In this document: one piece after another, positions 44,206-55,815 of the stretch
How positions within the stretch are numbered: position 1 is the first letter of the stretch
Layout of the letters: every line of letters begins with the position of its first letter
Assembly: GCA_965116445.1 (NCBI GenBank)
Contig: OZ220688.1
Location: forward strand, 1,302,001-1,366,000
Length of the DNA: 64,000 nt
Reading direction: 5' to 3'
DNA from: Multivorans sp965116445
Lineage (GTDB): Bacteria; Acidobacteriota; Thermoanaerobaculia; Multivoradales; Multivoraceae
The notes under the pieces: model-generated
The model's input: the letters and a program-made list of their open reading frames with translations, nothing else
Databases searched by the model: none
Told to the model about the DNA's origin: nothing
Made by a program: the position numbers and the translations under genes

Positions 44206-45561
44206 GTGAACGCCGACGTGTTGCTCCAGTTTCTAGGGAAGGGACTCATCGACGTGGGAGGGGATGACGACAAGCTCGCTCGTCTCAGACAGGCCGCTGC
44301 CGATCTCTCTGGGTCTCTCGAAGAGGCGCCCACCAAGACGTGCCCATACGCTCTTGTGGCCTTCGACCCTGACGTGGCGGTTAGCGATCCGACAATCGCT
44401 GAGGTCGAGAACGCTCTCCGCGAACACTGGGAGACTTACGTTAACACGTTCGCTGACACGCCCGTCACGGTCTTTCGCGCCATTCTGCTCGACGCGCTCG
44501 TCAGAGTCAGCACGAAGAACACGACAGTGGCTGCCGCATTCGTTGCGTCCGCACGCAACATGCTTCCGTTCATGGAAGTCGGTGGCGAACGGGAGATATG
44601 GGAGGCCATTGTAGACGAAGTCGAAAAGAACGTAGAAGAGCATTCCGAACAGTTCTGGGGGCCGCCCACCTCCCTTCCTGTTTCGGCCATCAGGTTCAAG
44701 TTGACTGCGGAGTTTGAACCGCGAATTGCCTCGAAGAAAGTGCGTTCCTCAAGCCTGGGGACGGAGCTTGCGGCTGCCGCTGGTCCTCAATACATCGACT
44801 CTGATGGGACACAGCAGGCCACGGATGGCAATGGCTACTGGCCCCACAACCACCCCGACCACTGGCTTGGCGAATTCAGTAGACGCGCAGCCGAAGCGGT
44901 CGGCGGTGCCATCGATCAGGCGATTGGAAGTTCGTCCGTCGAAGGTCTTGACTTGCCTGGCTTCTATCAAGACATCAAAAGGCTCCTAAGCGAGCACCAA
45001 AAGAGGACGCTGCAAGCCCTTGGTGGCGCAACGGATGGCCTTGAACGGCGCACGAGGCTACTGTGGTGGAAGGAAGGTCTGTTCTCGCCGACAGCTCGGA
45101 AGAGCTATCGTGAAATGTCGGAATTCGAGGCGGCCGCGCTGATGGCCTTCGACCTACACCGGCAAGTTCCTACGTTCTCACCAGCGAGCGTTACCGCGTT
45201 TCTGCGAGAGATCGTTACTAGCCTCCCGAAAGTGGACCAGAAGCGGGAGTTTCCGATACATGACGTGTTGGAAGAAACTCGCGTTGCCGACATTCTCCAG
45301 GAGTTGAGATTGGAAGCGCACAAACTCGTCGCTGCCCCTGTGGGACGGGGTTCGATCCTCGCCTTGGTCGGACACGTCGGGACCCCACCACAACTGGACA
45401 ACGACGAGTTCCGCGACCTCGTCGGCCTGAAGCCGGACACAGTGGTCACCTTGCCGAACTGGTCGGTCTGGGTGTTCCGCGAGTTTCAGGCAGCTCGGGC
45501 TACGCGGGAAGCGTCCGATCAGAAACCTCGGACTTCAAAGCCACGGGCGCGGAGGAAATAG
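44206..45561 (+). CDS. GTPase-associated system helical (GASH-like) protein
   Basis: A 451-residue protein starting at GTG 44206, which has a perfect AGGAGG five bases upstream. The N-terminal ~130 residues are helical (VLLQFLGKGLIDVGGDDDKLARLRQAAADL ... VEKNVEEHSEQFW) and resemble the helical domain placed beside paired GTPases in predicted conflict systems (GASH). The C-terminal half (from ~240) has LPGFYQDIKRLL, MSEFEAAALMAFDLHRQVPTFSPASV and ends in a basic tail. It is the first gene of a four-gene operon and is followed by the GTPase after 6 bp. No catalytic motif is seen; an adaptor or effector role is inference. Confidence 0.62.
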   Translation: MNADVLLQFLGKGLIDVGGDDDKLARLRQAAADLSGSLEEAPTKTCPYALVAFDPDVAVSDPTIAEVENALREHWETYVNTFADTPVTVFRAILLDALVRVSTKNTTVAAAFVASARNMLPFMEVGGEREIWEAIVDEVEKNVEEHSEQFWGPPTSLPVSAIRFKLTAEFEPRIASKKVRSSSLGTELAAAAGPQYIDSDGTQQATDGNGYWPHNHPDHWLGEFSRRAAEAVGGAIDQAIGSSSVEGLDLPGFYQDIKRLLSEHQKRTLQALGGATDGLERRTRLLWWKEGLFSPTARKSYREMSEFEAAALMAFDLHRQVPTFSPASVTAFLREIVTSLPKVDQKREFPIHDVLEETRVADILQELRLEAHKLVAAPVGRGSILALVGHVGTPPQLDNDEFRDLVGLKPDTVVTLPNWSVWVFREFQAARATREASDQKPRTSKPRARRK

Positions 45562-45567
45562 GAGACG

Positions 45568-46524
45568 ATGGCTGAGTGCCCTCAGGAGACATGCTTCTTA
45601 TCGGAAGGTGCGGGCTGCGGTTTGGGTTTCCTCAGCCCTCTAGACTGCCCGGCACTGAGTGCACTGCCCGAGGCGAAACAGGTCGACGTGCCCCCGGTGG
45701 AAGCGGTGGCCATGCCTTGGTCGGGAGGCGTGCTCGGGCTCGCAGACTTGGCCTTCGTCGCGGGTGCTCGTAAGCCGACTGTAGTAGCGATTGTGGGTCC
45801 GCATGGCGCGGGAAAGACGACGCTTCTGGCTGCTTGGTACTTGTTGCTCGGCCGCGGCCACCGAGCGGACGAAGAGCAGCGGTTCTCCGGGTCTCGCTCG
45901 CTCGCGGGTTGGGAACTTCTTGCAAACACCCTGCGATGGGAACCGGGTTCCATTCCTCCCACGTTTCCGCCCCACACATCGAGTCGAAGTGCACGGATAC
46001 CCGGACTGCTCCACTTGGCATTCACGAGACACCGCGCCCCTTCGAGGGACTACCTGATGACCGACGCCCCTGGCGAGTGGTTCCGCAGCTGGGCAGTCAA
46101 TCGAGACGCCCCGGCCGCTGAAGGCGCCCGATGGGCCGCGGAACATGCCGACGCCTTCTTGCTCGTTGCCGACCGCGAAGGCCTCGCGGGCCCGGAAAAG
46201 GGAGCCGCCCGCACCTCCGTTCAGCTCCTCGCGCGCCGCTTGGCGGAAGAGCGTCTGGGAAGGCCCGTTGCGTTAGTCTGGACCAAGAGCGACGTTGCGG
46301 TCCCGAGCGACCTGGAAACAGCAGTGCGAAGCGCCGTTCGCACGGCGATACCGGACGCCGACGAGTTCGCCGTGACCATCATGCCCGAGTCCGGCGGGAA
46401 AAGGGACGCACAAGGCCTCCTCGATCTTCTTCGTTGGGTCCTAACTGCGCGGCGAGCGCGGGCTGATCTTCGGGAGCCACCAGAGAGGACTCTGGCGCGC
46501 ATCTTCACATCCGGCATGAGATGA
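45568..46524 (+). CDS. TRAFAC-type GTPase 1 of a double-GTPase system
   Basis: A 318-residue P-loop GTPase. The N-terminus carries spaced cysteines (AECPQETCFLSEGAGCG ... DCPAL) that could bind metal. Walker A is GPHGAGKTT (G77-K83-T84), Walker B is in YLMTDAPGEWF, and the base-specificity motif is LVWTKSD. Pairs of such GTPases next to helical and GAP1-type proteins form a predicted prokaryotic immunity arrangement described from genome comparison. A GGAG site precedes the ATG. The stop lies 3 bp before the next start, so expression is tightly coupled. Confidence 0.75.
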   Translation: MAECPQETCFLSEGAGCGLGFLSPLDCPALSALPEAKQVDVPPVEAVAMPWSGGVLGLADLAFVAGARKPTVVAIVGPHGAGKTTLLAAWYLLLGRGHRADEEQRFSGSRSLAGWELLANTLRWEPGSIPPTFPPHTSSRSARIPGLLHLAFTRHRAPSRDYLMTDAPGEWFRSWAVNRDAPAAEGARWAAEHADAFLLVADREGLAGPEKGAARTSVQLLARRLAEERLGRPVALVWTKSDVAVPSDLETAVRSAVRTAIPDADEFAVTIMPESGGKRDAQGLLDLLRWVLTARRARADLREPPERTLARIFTSGMR

Positions 46525-46527
46525 TAA

Positions 46528-47367
46528 ATGACTGTGCCAGACAAAACCATTCTTCTGATTGGCGAATCCGATGTGGGCAAATCCCACTACGGGGGGCAGC
46601 TACTGAAGCGGCTGATGCAGGAGGACGGGCGAATCCGAATGGATGGGGCCGCAACGAATCTGGAGCCTTTCGAGGCTGTTGTCGCGAGTCTGGACCGGGG
46701 CCTGGCAGCAGCCCATACCGCCACGACGACCTATCACGAAAGCCACTGGCCGGTTGTCGACGATCGAGGACGTAGGGCCAATCTGATCTGGCCGGACTAT
46801 GGTGGCGAACAAATCAAAGACATCATTGACAAGAGGGAGCTTCCATATGCTTGGCTGCACCGCATCGGGCAGTCCTCGGGGTGGCTCTTGCTCATTCGCC
46901 TGCAGAAGACTCGTACGGAGGACGACATCTTCTCACGCCCCCTCAGGTTTCTCAAGGAGAACAGTAGAGAGACGGAGAACGAAAGGGTGTCAGATCAGGC
47001 CCGCCTAATCGAGTTGCTACAAGTCCTCGCATTTGCTTGGTTCTCCTCGTACGCACGTAAGGTCGCCCTACCTCGCCTTGTCGTTCTTCTAACCTGTTGG
47101 GACGAGATGGAAAGCCCCGAGACTCCTTCGGGGGCGTTGCGAGACCGGCTTCCCATGTTCAGCGATTTCGTCGCGAGTAACTGGCAAGAGTGCGCTGTGC
47201 TGGGACTGTCTGCTCTGGGACGATCGCTCGGCCGGCAAGAGCCTGACGAGGAGTACGTCAACAAGGGCTCCGAACACTTCGGCTACGTGGTGTTGGAGAA
47301 CGGCGAGCGCTCCTCTGATCTGACGCTGCCGATTCAGACGCTACTCGCAGTTCCCGCGCGAGCGTAG
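46528..47367 (+). CDS. TRAFAC-type GTPase 2 of a double-GTPase system
   Basis: A 279-residue P-loop GTPase with Walker A GESDVGKSH (K18, S19) near the N-terminus. A switch-like segment (TTTYHESHWPVVDD) and a Walker B-like LIWPDYGGEQIKDI follow, with LVVLLTCWDEM in place of NKxD. The sequence differs clearly from the first GTPase, so the pair is not a simple duplication. Its position between the first GTPase and a GAP1-like gene, with 3- and 19-bp gaps, matches the predicted double-GTPase systems. It is cytosolic and has no membrane segment. Confidence 0.74.
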   Translation: MTVPDKTILLIGESDVGKSHYGGQLLKRLMQEDGRIRMDGAATNLEPFEAVVASLDRGLAAAHTATTTYHESHWPVVDDRGRRANLIWPDYGGEQIKDIIDKRELPYAWLHRIGQSSGWLLLIRLQKTRTEDDIFSRPLRFLKENSRETENERVSDQARLIELLQVLAFAWFSSYARKVALPRLVVLLTCWDEMESPETPSGALRDRLPMFSDFVASNWQECAVLGLSALGRSLGRQEPDEEYVNKGSEHFGYVVLENGERSSDLTLPIQTLLAVPARA

Positions 47368-47386
47368 GGCTGCGCAGGAAGGAGCC

Positions 47387-49033
47387 ATGCAGATCGAGCA
47401 GGCTTTCTACGGCGACGCTCGTGGTGCCCACTCCTTGCTCGCGTCTAGCCGAGACGATGAGGTGTCAGCAGAGATAGTGCAGCGCCTTGACTTGCCGGAT
47501 ACGGCACCGCCCCGCGCTGAGTGGTCTCCGTTCCTCCGCGGCTTTCCCCATCGAGACCGGTATGTGCTGGCAAGGACTTTTCGCGATACAGGGGCGTCAA
47601 GGGGCGGAATGGTCTTCTCTCACGCCCTTCTCACGCCCTTGGAGGAGATTGGAGAGACCGCCGATCTGGGCCCGCTCCTAGCTCGACTCGCGACTAGCCA
47701 CCGGCAGCGGCCGCGGGTAGAGACGGTACCGACGGTCCAGGCCGAGAAGGGAACCCCGGAGGCGGCCGATCTGTTCGACGCAGCAGAAGCTCTTTCGACG
47801 AGTCGAGTGTTGCCGGTCGTACGCCTCGGCCATCTGGGATTCGACGATCTTGTGGTTGCGTTGTGGGCCCGCCTCTTACCCGGGATCCGACGGGGATTCG
47901 CTTTCCGTTTGAGTTTCGGCCCTCAGGATCTCGTCGAGGCGCCGCGACCGACGCTTGTCTGTACGCCGCACGGCATGGAGGCGCGGTGGTCCGGACACCC
48001 GATTGTTCGTTCACCCGTTCGTAGCGAAACGGAATCCCTCGCTGCTGCTCTTCTGACCGGCGAGAAGAAGGCGAATCCTCTCTCCGAGTTCATGGAGGAA
48101 ATAGGCGTCGAGCCCGTTACATTCACTCAGCTGCGCTTGCTCGAGCAGGCCTATCACCTCGACGCTGGTGAGCCAACCCTGGAACGACGCGTTGGAAGCG
48201 TGAGATTGATCGAGAGCTTGTCATCGGAACCGGACGCTGGTCGGGCTGGGAGGGACCGTCGTGTCCGGCGGCTTTGCGGCCTTCTACGAAGCGCGAGCGC
48301 CCAAGAGATTCTGGTGCTCCGCAATCTCAAGCTGTCTGCATTTCCCTCATCCAGCCGGCTTTGGAAAGCCCTTGAAGCGTGGGTGGCCGAAAGCAATTAT
48401 CCCGAAGATCAGGATGTTGCAATGCTCTCCGTTCTTGAGGACGCCACTACTGAGAACGCCGCTGTTCAAGAATGGCGAACGGCGGTTCTGGACGGCGTGG
48501 CTCTCGCGACAGGCTTGCCCATCTCCCCGTTCGCCACAGCTTTCTGGCGTTGGCTTCCCGTACGCCCTAGAGTGGTAGCCGCCGTGTTCCAGCATGTTCC
48601 TGACCAGGACGCCGTCGAGGAGCGGTTCACGAGTGCAACGCCGAACAGTCTCGATGAGGTCCCCGCCGCGATAGTCGCGGCGGCCGCGTTGTCTCGCGGG
48701 TGGCTTCGGCTTCATGGAGCCCTGTTGTCGGCAAGCTGCTCCGCCCTGGCGGCTGCTCGGAAGCAACTTGAGGTCGATGTCGATCCCTCCTTCCTGGAGG
48801 GCCTGAGGGCGGCTCTCCGACTGGCAGAGCCCCAGGAACTGATCGAGTGCGCCCTTGAAGTCAACGACCCGCGAGTAACCGGTCTTGCTGGTGAGGCGGT
48901 CGCCAGAGCGCCCCGCCTGTTGACCGGCGTCGATCTCACAGCTGCCGAAGCCCAGGCGATCTGGCGCGAAGCTCTAGCAGCCCGTGGCAGAAGTAGTCGT
49001 GCGGTCCGAGCGATGTGGTTGGTTCAGGCTTGA
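47387..49033 (+). pseudogene. GAP1-like GTPase-associated protein, 3' end lost to an IS
   Basis: The first 530 codons are native; the last 18 (AARGRSSRAVRAMWLVQA region) come from the inverted repeat and interior of the IS at 48978. The N-terminal ~150 residues (QIEQAFYGDARGAHSLLASS ... YVLARTFRDTGASRGGMVFSHALL) resemble the GAP1 N-terminal domain, and the helical middle (residues ~280-480) fits the GAP1 middle domain. Known members usually have a further C-terminal part, which is missing here. Strong GGAAGGAG precedes the ATG. The system may be inactive, or this truncation may be tolerated. Confidence 0.65.
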
Positions 49034-50470
49034 GGTTGGGTAGCGGCGAGGAAGACGAAGTTGAAGTTGGGGCGGCTGGCAGCGCGGTTTTCCCGCCATC
49101 GGGCGAGGAACCGGCGGAAAGCCCGGCCAAGACGCTCCCAAGGCGCCCCGTGTGGGCCGGCCAGGGCGTCGAGGAACGCCGCAGACCGTCCCTGCAAGGC
49201 CCGCGGCGTTCCGACTCCCACGAGCGTACGCATCAGCAGCCCGAGGTTGAAGCCGCAGGCCTGAAGGTAGACCCGCTTGAGCACGTTGCCGCACTCGCGC
49301 AGATGCAGCCGTCGCATGCCGCCGGTCTCGAACTGATGGGCGAAAGGCCGTTCGAGGCGCTCGCCGCGCTGGCGCTGCATCCGCTTGCCTCGATTCCCCC
49401 GGATTCGCCGACGGTTCGCGTACACGATGGCCTGCAGGTCCTTCTTGCCCTTCCAACGACGACGACCACGGTCCGGCTCCGCAATGTAGCTGCGAAGCTC
49501 CAACTCGTCGATGGAGGCGAGAACGGCGTTGCTGTGGTACCCCTTGTCCGCAACGACTTCCTCGATCACCGACGAGTCGCCGACCGCCGACTCGACCTGA
49601 TCGAAGGTCTCCTCCAGCGTCGCGAAGAGAGACTCCGTGTCCCCCTTGGCGCCGCCGTGGATGGTCACGCCCAGGATGGTCCCGCACTCCAGGTCCACCG
49701 CCTGCTCCGCCTTGTACGCAAGGTGCGTGCGGCCATCCTTCATCTTCGTTACCTCTGCATCCGGATCGTGCGGATTCTCCCACTCCTTGTTGGACAACTT
49801 CTTCTTCCGCTTGCGGTCGAAGCGCGCCAACTCCGCCTTCGTCGGCGTCGCCACACCCGAGGCCGCCGCCAAGCCCCGAACGAACTCCTCGTACTCCGCG
49901 CCCGTGTCACGACGCACGATGCTTCGCAGCGCCGCGTTCGCCTCCAGAGTCGTCGCGTCCACCCCCACCGTCTTCCCCGACACCAGACCCGAATCCGCCA
50001 GGACGCCAAGAACCCACGAGAACACCTTCGCGTGAGTCTCCACCGCGATCAGCCGACGAGTACGCGAAATCGTCGAATGATCCGGGGCCGATTCAGTTAC
50101 ACCCAAGTCCAGAAACCGCCGGATGCTCAGCGAGTCCTGAGCCCGCCACGCGATGCCACGCTCAGAGTCCAAACCCTCGAAGTAGCCCAACAGCAACATC
50201 CTGAAGTACCGGCCCGGACGCAGACTCGGTCGGCCCATGCGCTCCGCGTAGAACTCCGAACACTCCGACTCCACGAACTCGTCGAAACCCCTCGACTCCA
50301 GCAAGCCGTTCAAACGCTCATAGAACGGGTGACCAGAGCTTCGCGGCAGATCGCCGCCCGACACCCAGAGAGGCTCCTGGCTCCCACCACGACGCTTTTT
50401 GCCCATAGCCATGACGACATTCTACTGCCCTGGCGAAATGGCCGCCAAGGGCGACTTTCACCACGGGCTG
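48978..50470 (-). mobile_element. IS1182-family insertion sequence
   Basis: The 1,493-bp element is bounded by inverted repeats that start CAGCCCGTGG (about 14 of 17 bp match: CAGCCCGTGGCAGAAGT against CAGCCCGTGGTGAAAGT). One transposase gene on the minus strand fills it. The flanks (…CTAG on the left, ACAG… on the right) do not form a target duplication, and both neighbouring genes are cut. The present structure therefore probably results from a deletion or recombination next to, or between, IS copies. Confidence 0.8.
49024..50412 (-). CDS. IS1182/IS5-type DDE transposase
   Basis: A 462-residue transposase. It has an N-terminal helical DNA-binding part (FYERLNGLLESRGFDEF, RPGRYFRMLLLGYFEGLDSERGIAWR) and the catalytic first Asp region KTVGVDATTLEANAA. 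A second Asp follows near VVADKGYHSN, and the C-terminal Y-(2)-R-(3)-E-like segment is HLRECGNVLKRVYLQACGFNL. The coding frame is intact. It overlaps the truncated GAP1-like frame by 10 bp at its 3' end. Confidence 0.92.
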   Translation of the reverse strand: MAMGKKRRGGSQEPLWVSGGDLPRSSGHPFYERLNGLLESRGFDEFVESECSEFYAERMGRPSLRPGRYFRMLLLGYFEGLDSERGIAWRAQDSLSIRRFLDLGVTESAPDHSTISRTRRLIAVETHAKVFSWVLGVLADSGLVSGKTVGVDATTLEANAALRSIVRRDTGAEYEEFVRGLAAASGVATPTKAELARFDRKRKKKLSNKEWENPHDPDAEVTKMKDGRTHLAYKAEQAVDLECGTILGVTIHGGAKGDTESLFATLEETFDQVESAVGDSSVIEEVVADKGYHSNAVLASIDELELRSYIAEPDRGRRRWKGKKDLQAIVYANRRRIRGNRGKRMQRQRGERLERPFAHQFETGGMRRLHLRECGNVLKRVYLQACGFNLGLLMRTLVGVGTPRALQGRSAAFLDALAGPHGAPWERLGRAFRRFLARWRENRAASRPNFNFVFLAATQPQA

Positions 50471-50471
50471 A

Positions 50472-51278
50472 CAGGAGTACGCACAGCGTTTCCGCTTGTC
50501 TGACGCCGGCGCGGTCACTTCCGTCACGGTGTGCTTCGGTCGTGAGCCGGACGACGACAATCCGGACGTGGCGTTCATTCTTACGTTCTATCGCGATTCG
50601 GGCGGGAAGCCAGGCAGTCCATTGGCCGCCTACTCGGCGACGGTTCCCGGTTTGGCCAGAGGCCGGGGCACCTGTGGCCTGATCAACCGTGGCGACGTCA
50701 CCTCACAGCAGCTCGATGGCGGCGATGTATGGCTGGGCGTTCAGTGGCCGAACTCGAGTGGCAAGGGTTTCGCCGAGGATCGCAACGGACCGGGCGGCAC
50801 GAGGAACTTCTGGCGGTCCCGGTCCTCGTCGCAAGGCCCCTGGAGTTCATGGAACGCCGAGACCGTAGCTACCGCGTACTTCATGCGCCTGAGCGTGGAC
50901 CACGAGGCAACCACGCCTCCTCCGCCGGAGGACTGCACGCCGACGACGACGCTGCTGCAGTTCGATGGAGGCTACGAGGTCAGCATGTGTTATCGCACCC
51001 CGGACGGGCAGGTGGGCCAGGCGAAGAGCGGCATCTGGGCTTCGGGCGAGTCCGGACTGTTGTGGTTCTTTGACCGCGACAACGCCGAAGTGTTGGTCAA
51101 GGTCCTCGATGGCTGCTCACACAACGGTTACCGTTGGGTCTTCGTCGCGCCCGTCACCACGCTGGAGTTCAACCTCCTGGTCAGGGCCCCGGACGGCACG
51201 AGGTGGGCGCATCGCAACGTGCAGGGGGTGACTGCGTCCGCCAGGAGCGATGATCGGGCGTTCAGGTGCTCGCCGTAG
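50472..51278 (+). pseudogene. Secreted protein, 5'-truncated by the IS; Acidobacteria-type C-terminal domain
   Basis: The frame is open from the first codons outside the IS (QEYAQRFRLSDAGAVTSV), so the true start was lost. Residues ~1-150 form a beta-rich domain with Trp-rich strands (VWLGVQWPNSSGKGF, WRSRSSSQGPWSSW). A Pro-rich linker (TTPPPPEDC) leads to a ~100-residue domain with LQFDGGYEVSMCYRTPDGQVGQA, GLLWFFDRDNAEVLVKVLDGC and YRWVFVAPVTTLEFNLLV. This domain recurs in exported proteins of Acidobacteriota. A TTG at 50496 could restart translation, but without a signal peptide. Confidence 0.65.
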
Positions 51279-51333
51279 CAGACCGTTTGTCAGCCTGCCA
51301 GATGTTTCGTTCAACCAGAAGGTCGAGGTCGTC

Positions 51334-53042
<1,709 letters not shown>

Positions 53043-53067
<25 letters not shown>

Positions 53068-54632
53068 CCCCGCCTCTGCCGCAGCAGCTTCTCGGCCGCG
53101 GCGAGTGCGTGAGCGGCCGAGTCCACCCTCACCCCGTTGTCGTAGGCCTCTGTACGCAACGCTCCCAGGACCCGCTTCTTCTTCGAGATGTAGAAGGTGT
53201 CGTGCGGTCCCCGGAACTGCAACTGCCGCAGGGACCGCAGCCCGCGCCGGATGACGCATTCGTACGCCGCGGTGCGGTGTTCGTCTCCCAGGGAGCGCGC
53301 CAGGGCCAGAGCGTCCGCGAGTCCCTCCAGGTACGCGCCGGTGGAAGCCGCGTGAGGGGGGCCGAACTCGGGATGGCGCGGATCATGGAAGCGTCCGCGC
53401 AGGTCGGCGTCCAAACCGTCCCATTGCTGCATCGGCAGCAGCCAGTCGGAGATCTCGAACACGAAATCGGCGACTTCCCGCCTGCCCGTCTGGGCGAACA
53501 GGGAGGCGCCGGCCTGCGCATGCCACGGCACGAAGGCCGGGTTCCGGGCCCGCCGGTGCCGCTCGCCGCAACGCTCGAAGGTCGCCACACAACGGTCCAG
53601 GGTCGGAGCGCCCTCGATTCCCCGCCGAGCCGCCTCGGCCCAGAACAGCAGCGCCTCTCCGGAGTAGAAGTTCCAGTTCTGACCGTCGCGTTCGGCCGGA
53701 AAGAAAAAGGTGCGGAATCCCAACTCCTCGTCCGCGAGCGAGTTCACCCCCGCCGTCAGCAGAGTCAGCTCGGCATTGAACTCGCGGCGAGCGGGACTCT
53801 CCAGAATGCAGAGGGCCGCCAGGGCAGCCGCGCCGAGCTTGGCCCCGGTCCGCTCGACGATGGCGCCTCGTCCGTCCCCGAGGCTCTGGAAGTAGCGCCG
53901 CAGGTTGAAGTGCAGGTTGCGCCGCGCAGCCTCGGCCATTCCGGCGCTGCCCTGGAGCTTCGCGAGCCGGGCCAGGGCCAGCGTCGCGAGGAACCGGCGA
54001 ATCGCGTTGTCCGACGGCGCCACCTCACCTCGACTGGGCCAGTACTTGTACGGCAGCCCGCCTTCCGGCGACAGGTTGTTGAGCATCCATCGGCCAATGC
54101 CGTTGGCGAGGTCGGCGACGCGGTCTTCACCGTCCGACGGTTCGGGAGCGACCAGAGGGGAGCCCCGGTACAGCTCGGTCGCGCCGGCCCAACCGTCGCC
54201 GGCAAGCAGGAACTGGCGGGCCGGGAACGCGCCCAGCCGGCGGTGGTCCTTGAACTCGGCCGCGCTCAGGTTCCTCTCCTGGCGGAACCGCTCCAAGGCT
54301 CTCCCGAAGCGGAGGTTCCCGGCGAGCATGCGGGTCGGCGCCAGCCTGACCGTCTCGTCGCGATACGCGATCTCCAAGCCGATCACTCCGCGAGCACGGT
54401 TACAAAAAACGTGGGACACCCGATCGGGCGGAACCCGGCGAGATCGCTCCGCGACGCAAACTTCGACCGCGCCGTCCCCGCTGGCCCCGATCCGGGCAGG
54501 CAACTCGGGCAGGGCCGGGTAGTCGATCCAGCCGTTTCGCTTCGCGATGCCGCGCTGCCGGATGCAGAACCAGACCGCTGGCCGCCCGAAGGTTCCCACT
54601 CGTCCGTGCCTCCCTTGCCGAGAACCGCTCAT
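53043..54632 (-). CDS. Alpha/alpha-barrel-like carbohydrate-active protein
   Basis: A 529-residue protein without a clear signal peptide. The central region has regular helical pairs with aromatic motifs (LSPEGGLPYKYWPSRGEVAPSDNAIRRFLATLALARL, NWNFYSGEALLFWAEAARRG, FVPWHAQAGASLFAQTGR, WLLPMQQWDG, STGAYLEGLADALALA). These resemble (alpha/alpha)6 barrels of glycosidase, epimerase or related families. I cannot name a subfamily or catalytic residues. ATG 54632 is chosen because the longer frame runs into the promoter of apbE. It converges on the AspH lipoprotein gene, overlapping by 25 bp. Confidence 0.55.
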
Positions 54633-54696
54633 GCTATGCGGGACGAAGTAACTGACGCACCCGACGCTGGGGGCTATAGTGACTTCAGGGCGCACC

Positions 54697-55815
54697 ATGG
54701 TCGCAGGCACAACGTCGACGATCCGACTGGCGGCCGGTCGCGGTCTCGCAGCCGCGTGCTGGCTCCTGCTCGTGCTGGGCGCAACGGCGGCTCACGCAGC
54801 CACGGTCCAGGATGTCCGGTCGAAGATGGGGTCACGCTTCGAGATCACCGCCGTACACGATCAGGAGGCTGCGGCCCGCGAGGCGGTCGAGGCGGCGTGG
54901 GCCGAGATCGACCGGCTGGAGGCGATGATCTCGAGTTGGCGCGAGGACTCCGAGACGTCGGCCGTCAATCGAAGCGCGGGGACCCGTCCGGTGCGGGTCT
55001 CGCCGGAGCTGTTCCGGCTGATCCGGCGGGCCGTCAAGGTCTCCGAGCTGACGGCGGGCGCCTTCGACATCACGTTCGCCGGTGTCGGCGACCTCTGGGA
55101 CTTCAGGGCGGGCGAGCGCCAACCGGGGGCGCCGGCGTCCCCGCCGGCTGCGGCCGAAGGCGGCCAACAGAACGCGCCGGCCGCAAGGCCGGCGCCGGCG
55201 CTGCCGAGCGAGGAGCAGATCGCCGCCGCGCTCCAGCACGTCGGCTACCGAAGGATCGTCCTGGACGAGGAGAAGGGAACCGTGTTCCTGAACGATCCGG
55301 GCGCCCGGATCGGGTTCGGGGCGATCGGCAAGGGCTATGCCGCGAACCGGGCCGTGTTCGTGCTCAAGGAGCACGGCGTCCGTGGCGGGTTGGTCAGCGC
55401 CGGCGGCGACCTGGTCGCCTTCGGCCAGCGCGAGGACGGCGAGCCGTGGAGCATCGGGGTCGCCCATCCCAGGGACCGGGAGCGGGTGCTGGCGCGGATA
55501 CCGCTGACGGAACAGGCCGTCGTGACGTCAGGTGACTACGAGCAGTACTTCATCCACGAGGGCCGGCGCTACTCGCACATCATCGATCCGCGCACCGGCT
55601 GGCCGGCCTCGGGGCTGCAGGCGGTCACGGTGATCTGCCCGGACGCGGAACTGGCAGACGCGCTGGCCACGGCGGCGTTCGTCCTCGGCCCTGAGGAGGG
55701 ACTCGCGCTGGTCGAGCGCATGGAGCGCGTGGACGCCCTGTTCGTGATCGAAACAGGGGAAGTCCGCTCAACGTCCAACATACGCAGGCATCTGAAGCAG
55801 GAGGATCGAGGATGA
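54697..55815 (+). CDS. apbE: FAD:protein FMN transferase (ApbE)
   Basis: A 372-residue exported flavin transferase that attaches FMN to Thr/Ser of target flavoproteins. A signal segment (ACWLLLVLGATAAHA) precedes MGSRFEITA, EIDRLEAMISSWREDSETSAVNR, and the Mg/FAD motifs GFGAIGKGYAANRA, GGDLVAFG and YSHIIDPRTGWP. Residues ~144-168 are an Ala/Pro-rich insertion encoded by a copy of the local dispersed repeat. A TATAGT -10-like sequence lies at 54675-54680. It is the first gene of apbE-DUF4266-DUF3570-thioredoxin, with a 4-bp overlap to the next gene. GTG 54679 is an alternative start. Confidence 0.93.
   Translation: MVAGTTSTIRLAAGRGLAAACWLLLVLGATAAHAATVQDVRSKMGSRFEITAVHDQEAAAREAVEAAWAEIDRLEAMISSWREDSETSAVNRSAGTRPVRVSPELFRLIRRAVKVSELTAGAFDITFAGVGDLWDFRAGERQPGAPASPPAAAEGGQQNAPAARPAPALPSEEQIAAALQHVGYRRIVLDEEKGTVFLNDPGARIGFGAIGKGYAANRAVFVLKEHGVRGGLVSAGGDLVAFGQREDGEPWSIGVAHPRDRERVLARIPLTEQAVVTSGDYEQYFIHEGRRYSHIIDPRTGWPASGLQAVTVICPDAELADALATAAFVLGPEEGLALVERMERVDALFVIETGEVRSTSNIRRHLKQEDRG
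55127..55200. repeat. Dispersed repeat copy inside apbE
   Basis: GGGGGCGCCGGCGTCCCCGC and the following GCCGGC/GGCCGGCGCC blocks match the reverse orientation of the intergenic repeat. It adds about 25 Ala/Pro/Gly residues in frame to ApbE between conserved blocks. Confidence 0.6.

Noticed and set aside
48974..48977. CTAG as a target duplication of the IS1182 element
   Set aside because: The right flank reads ACAG, so the four bases are not repeated.
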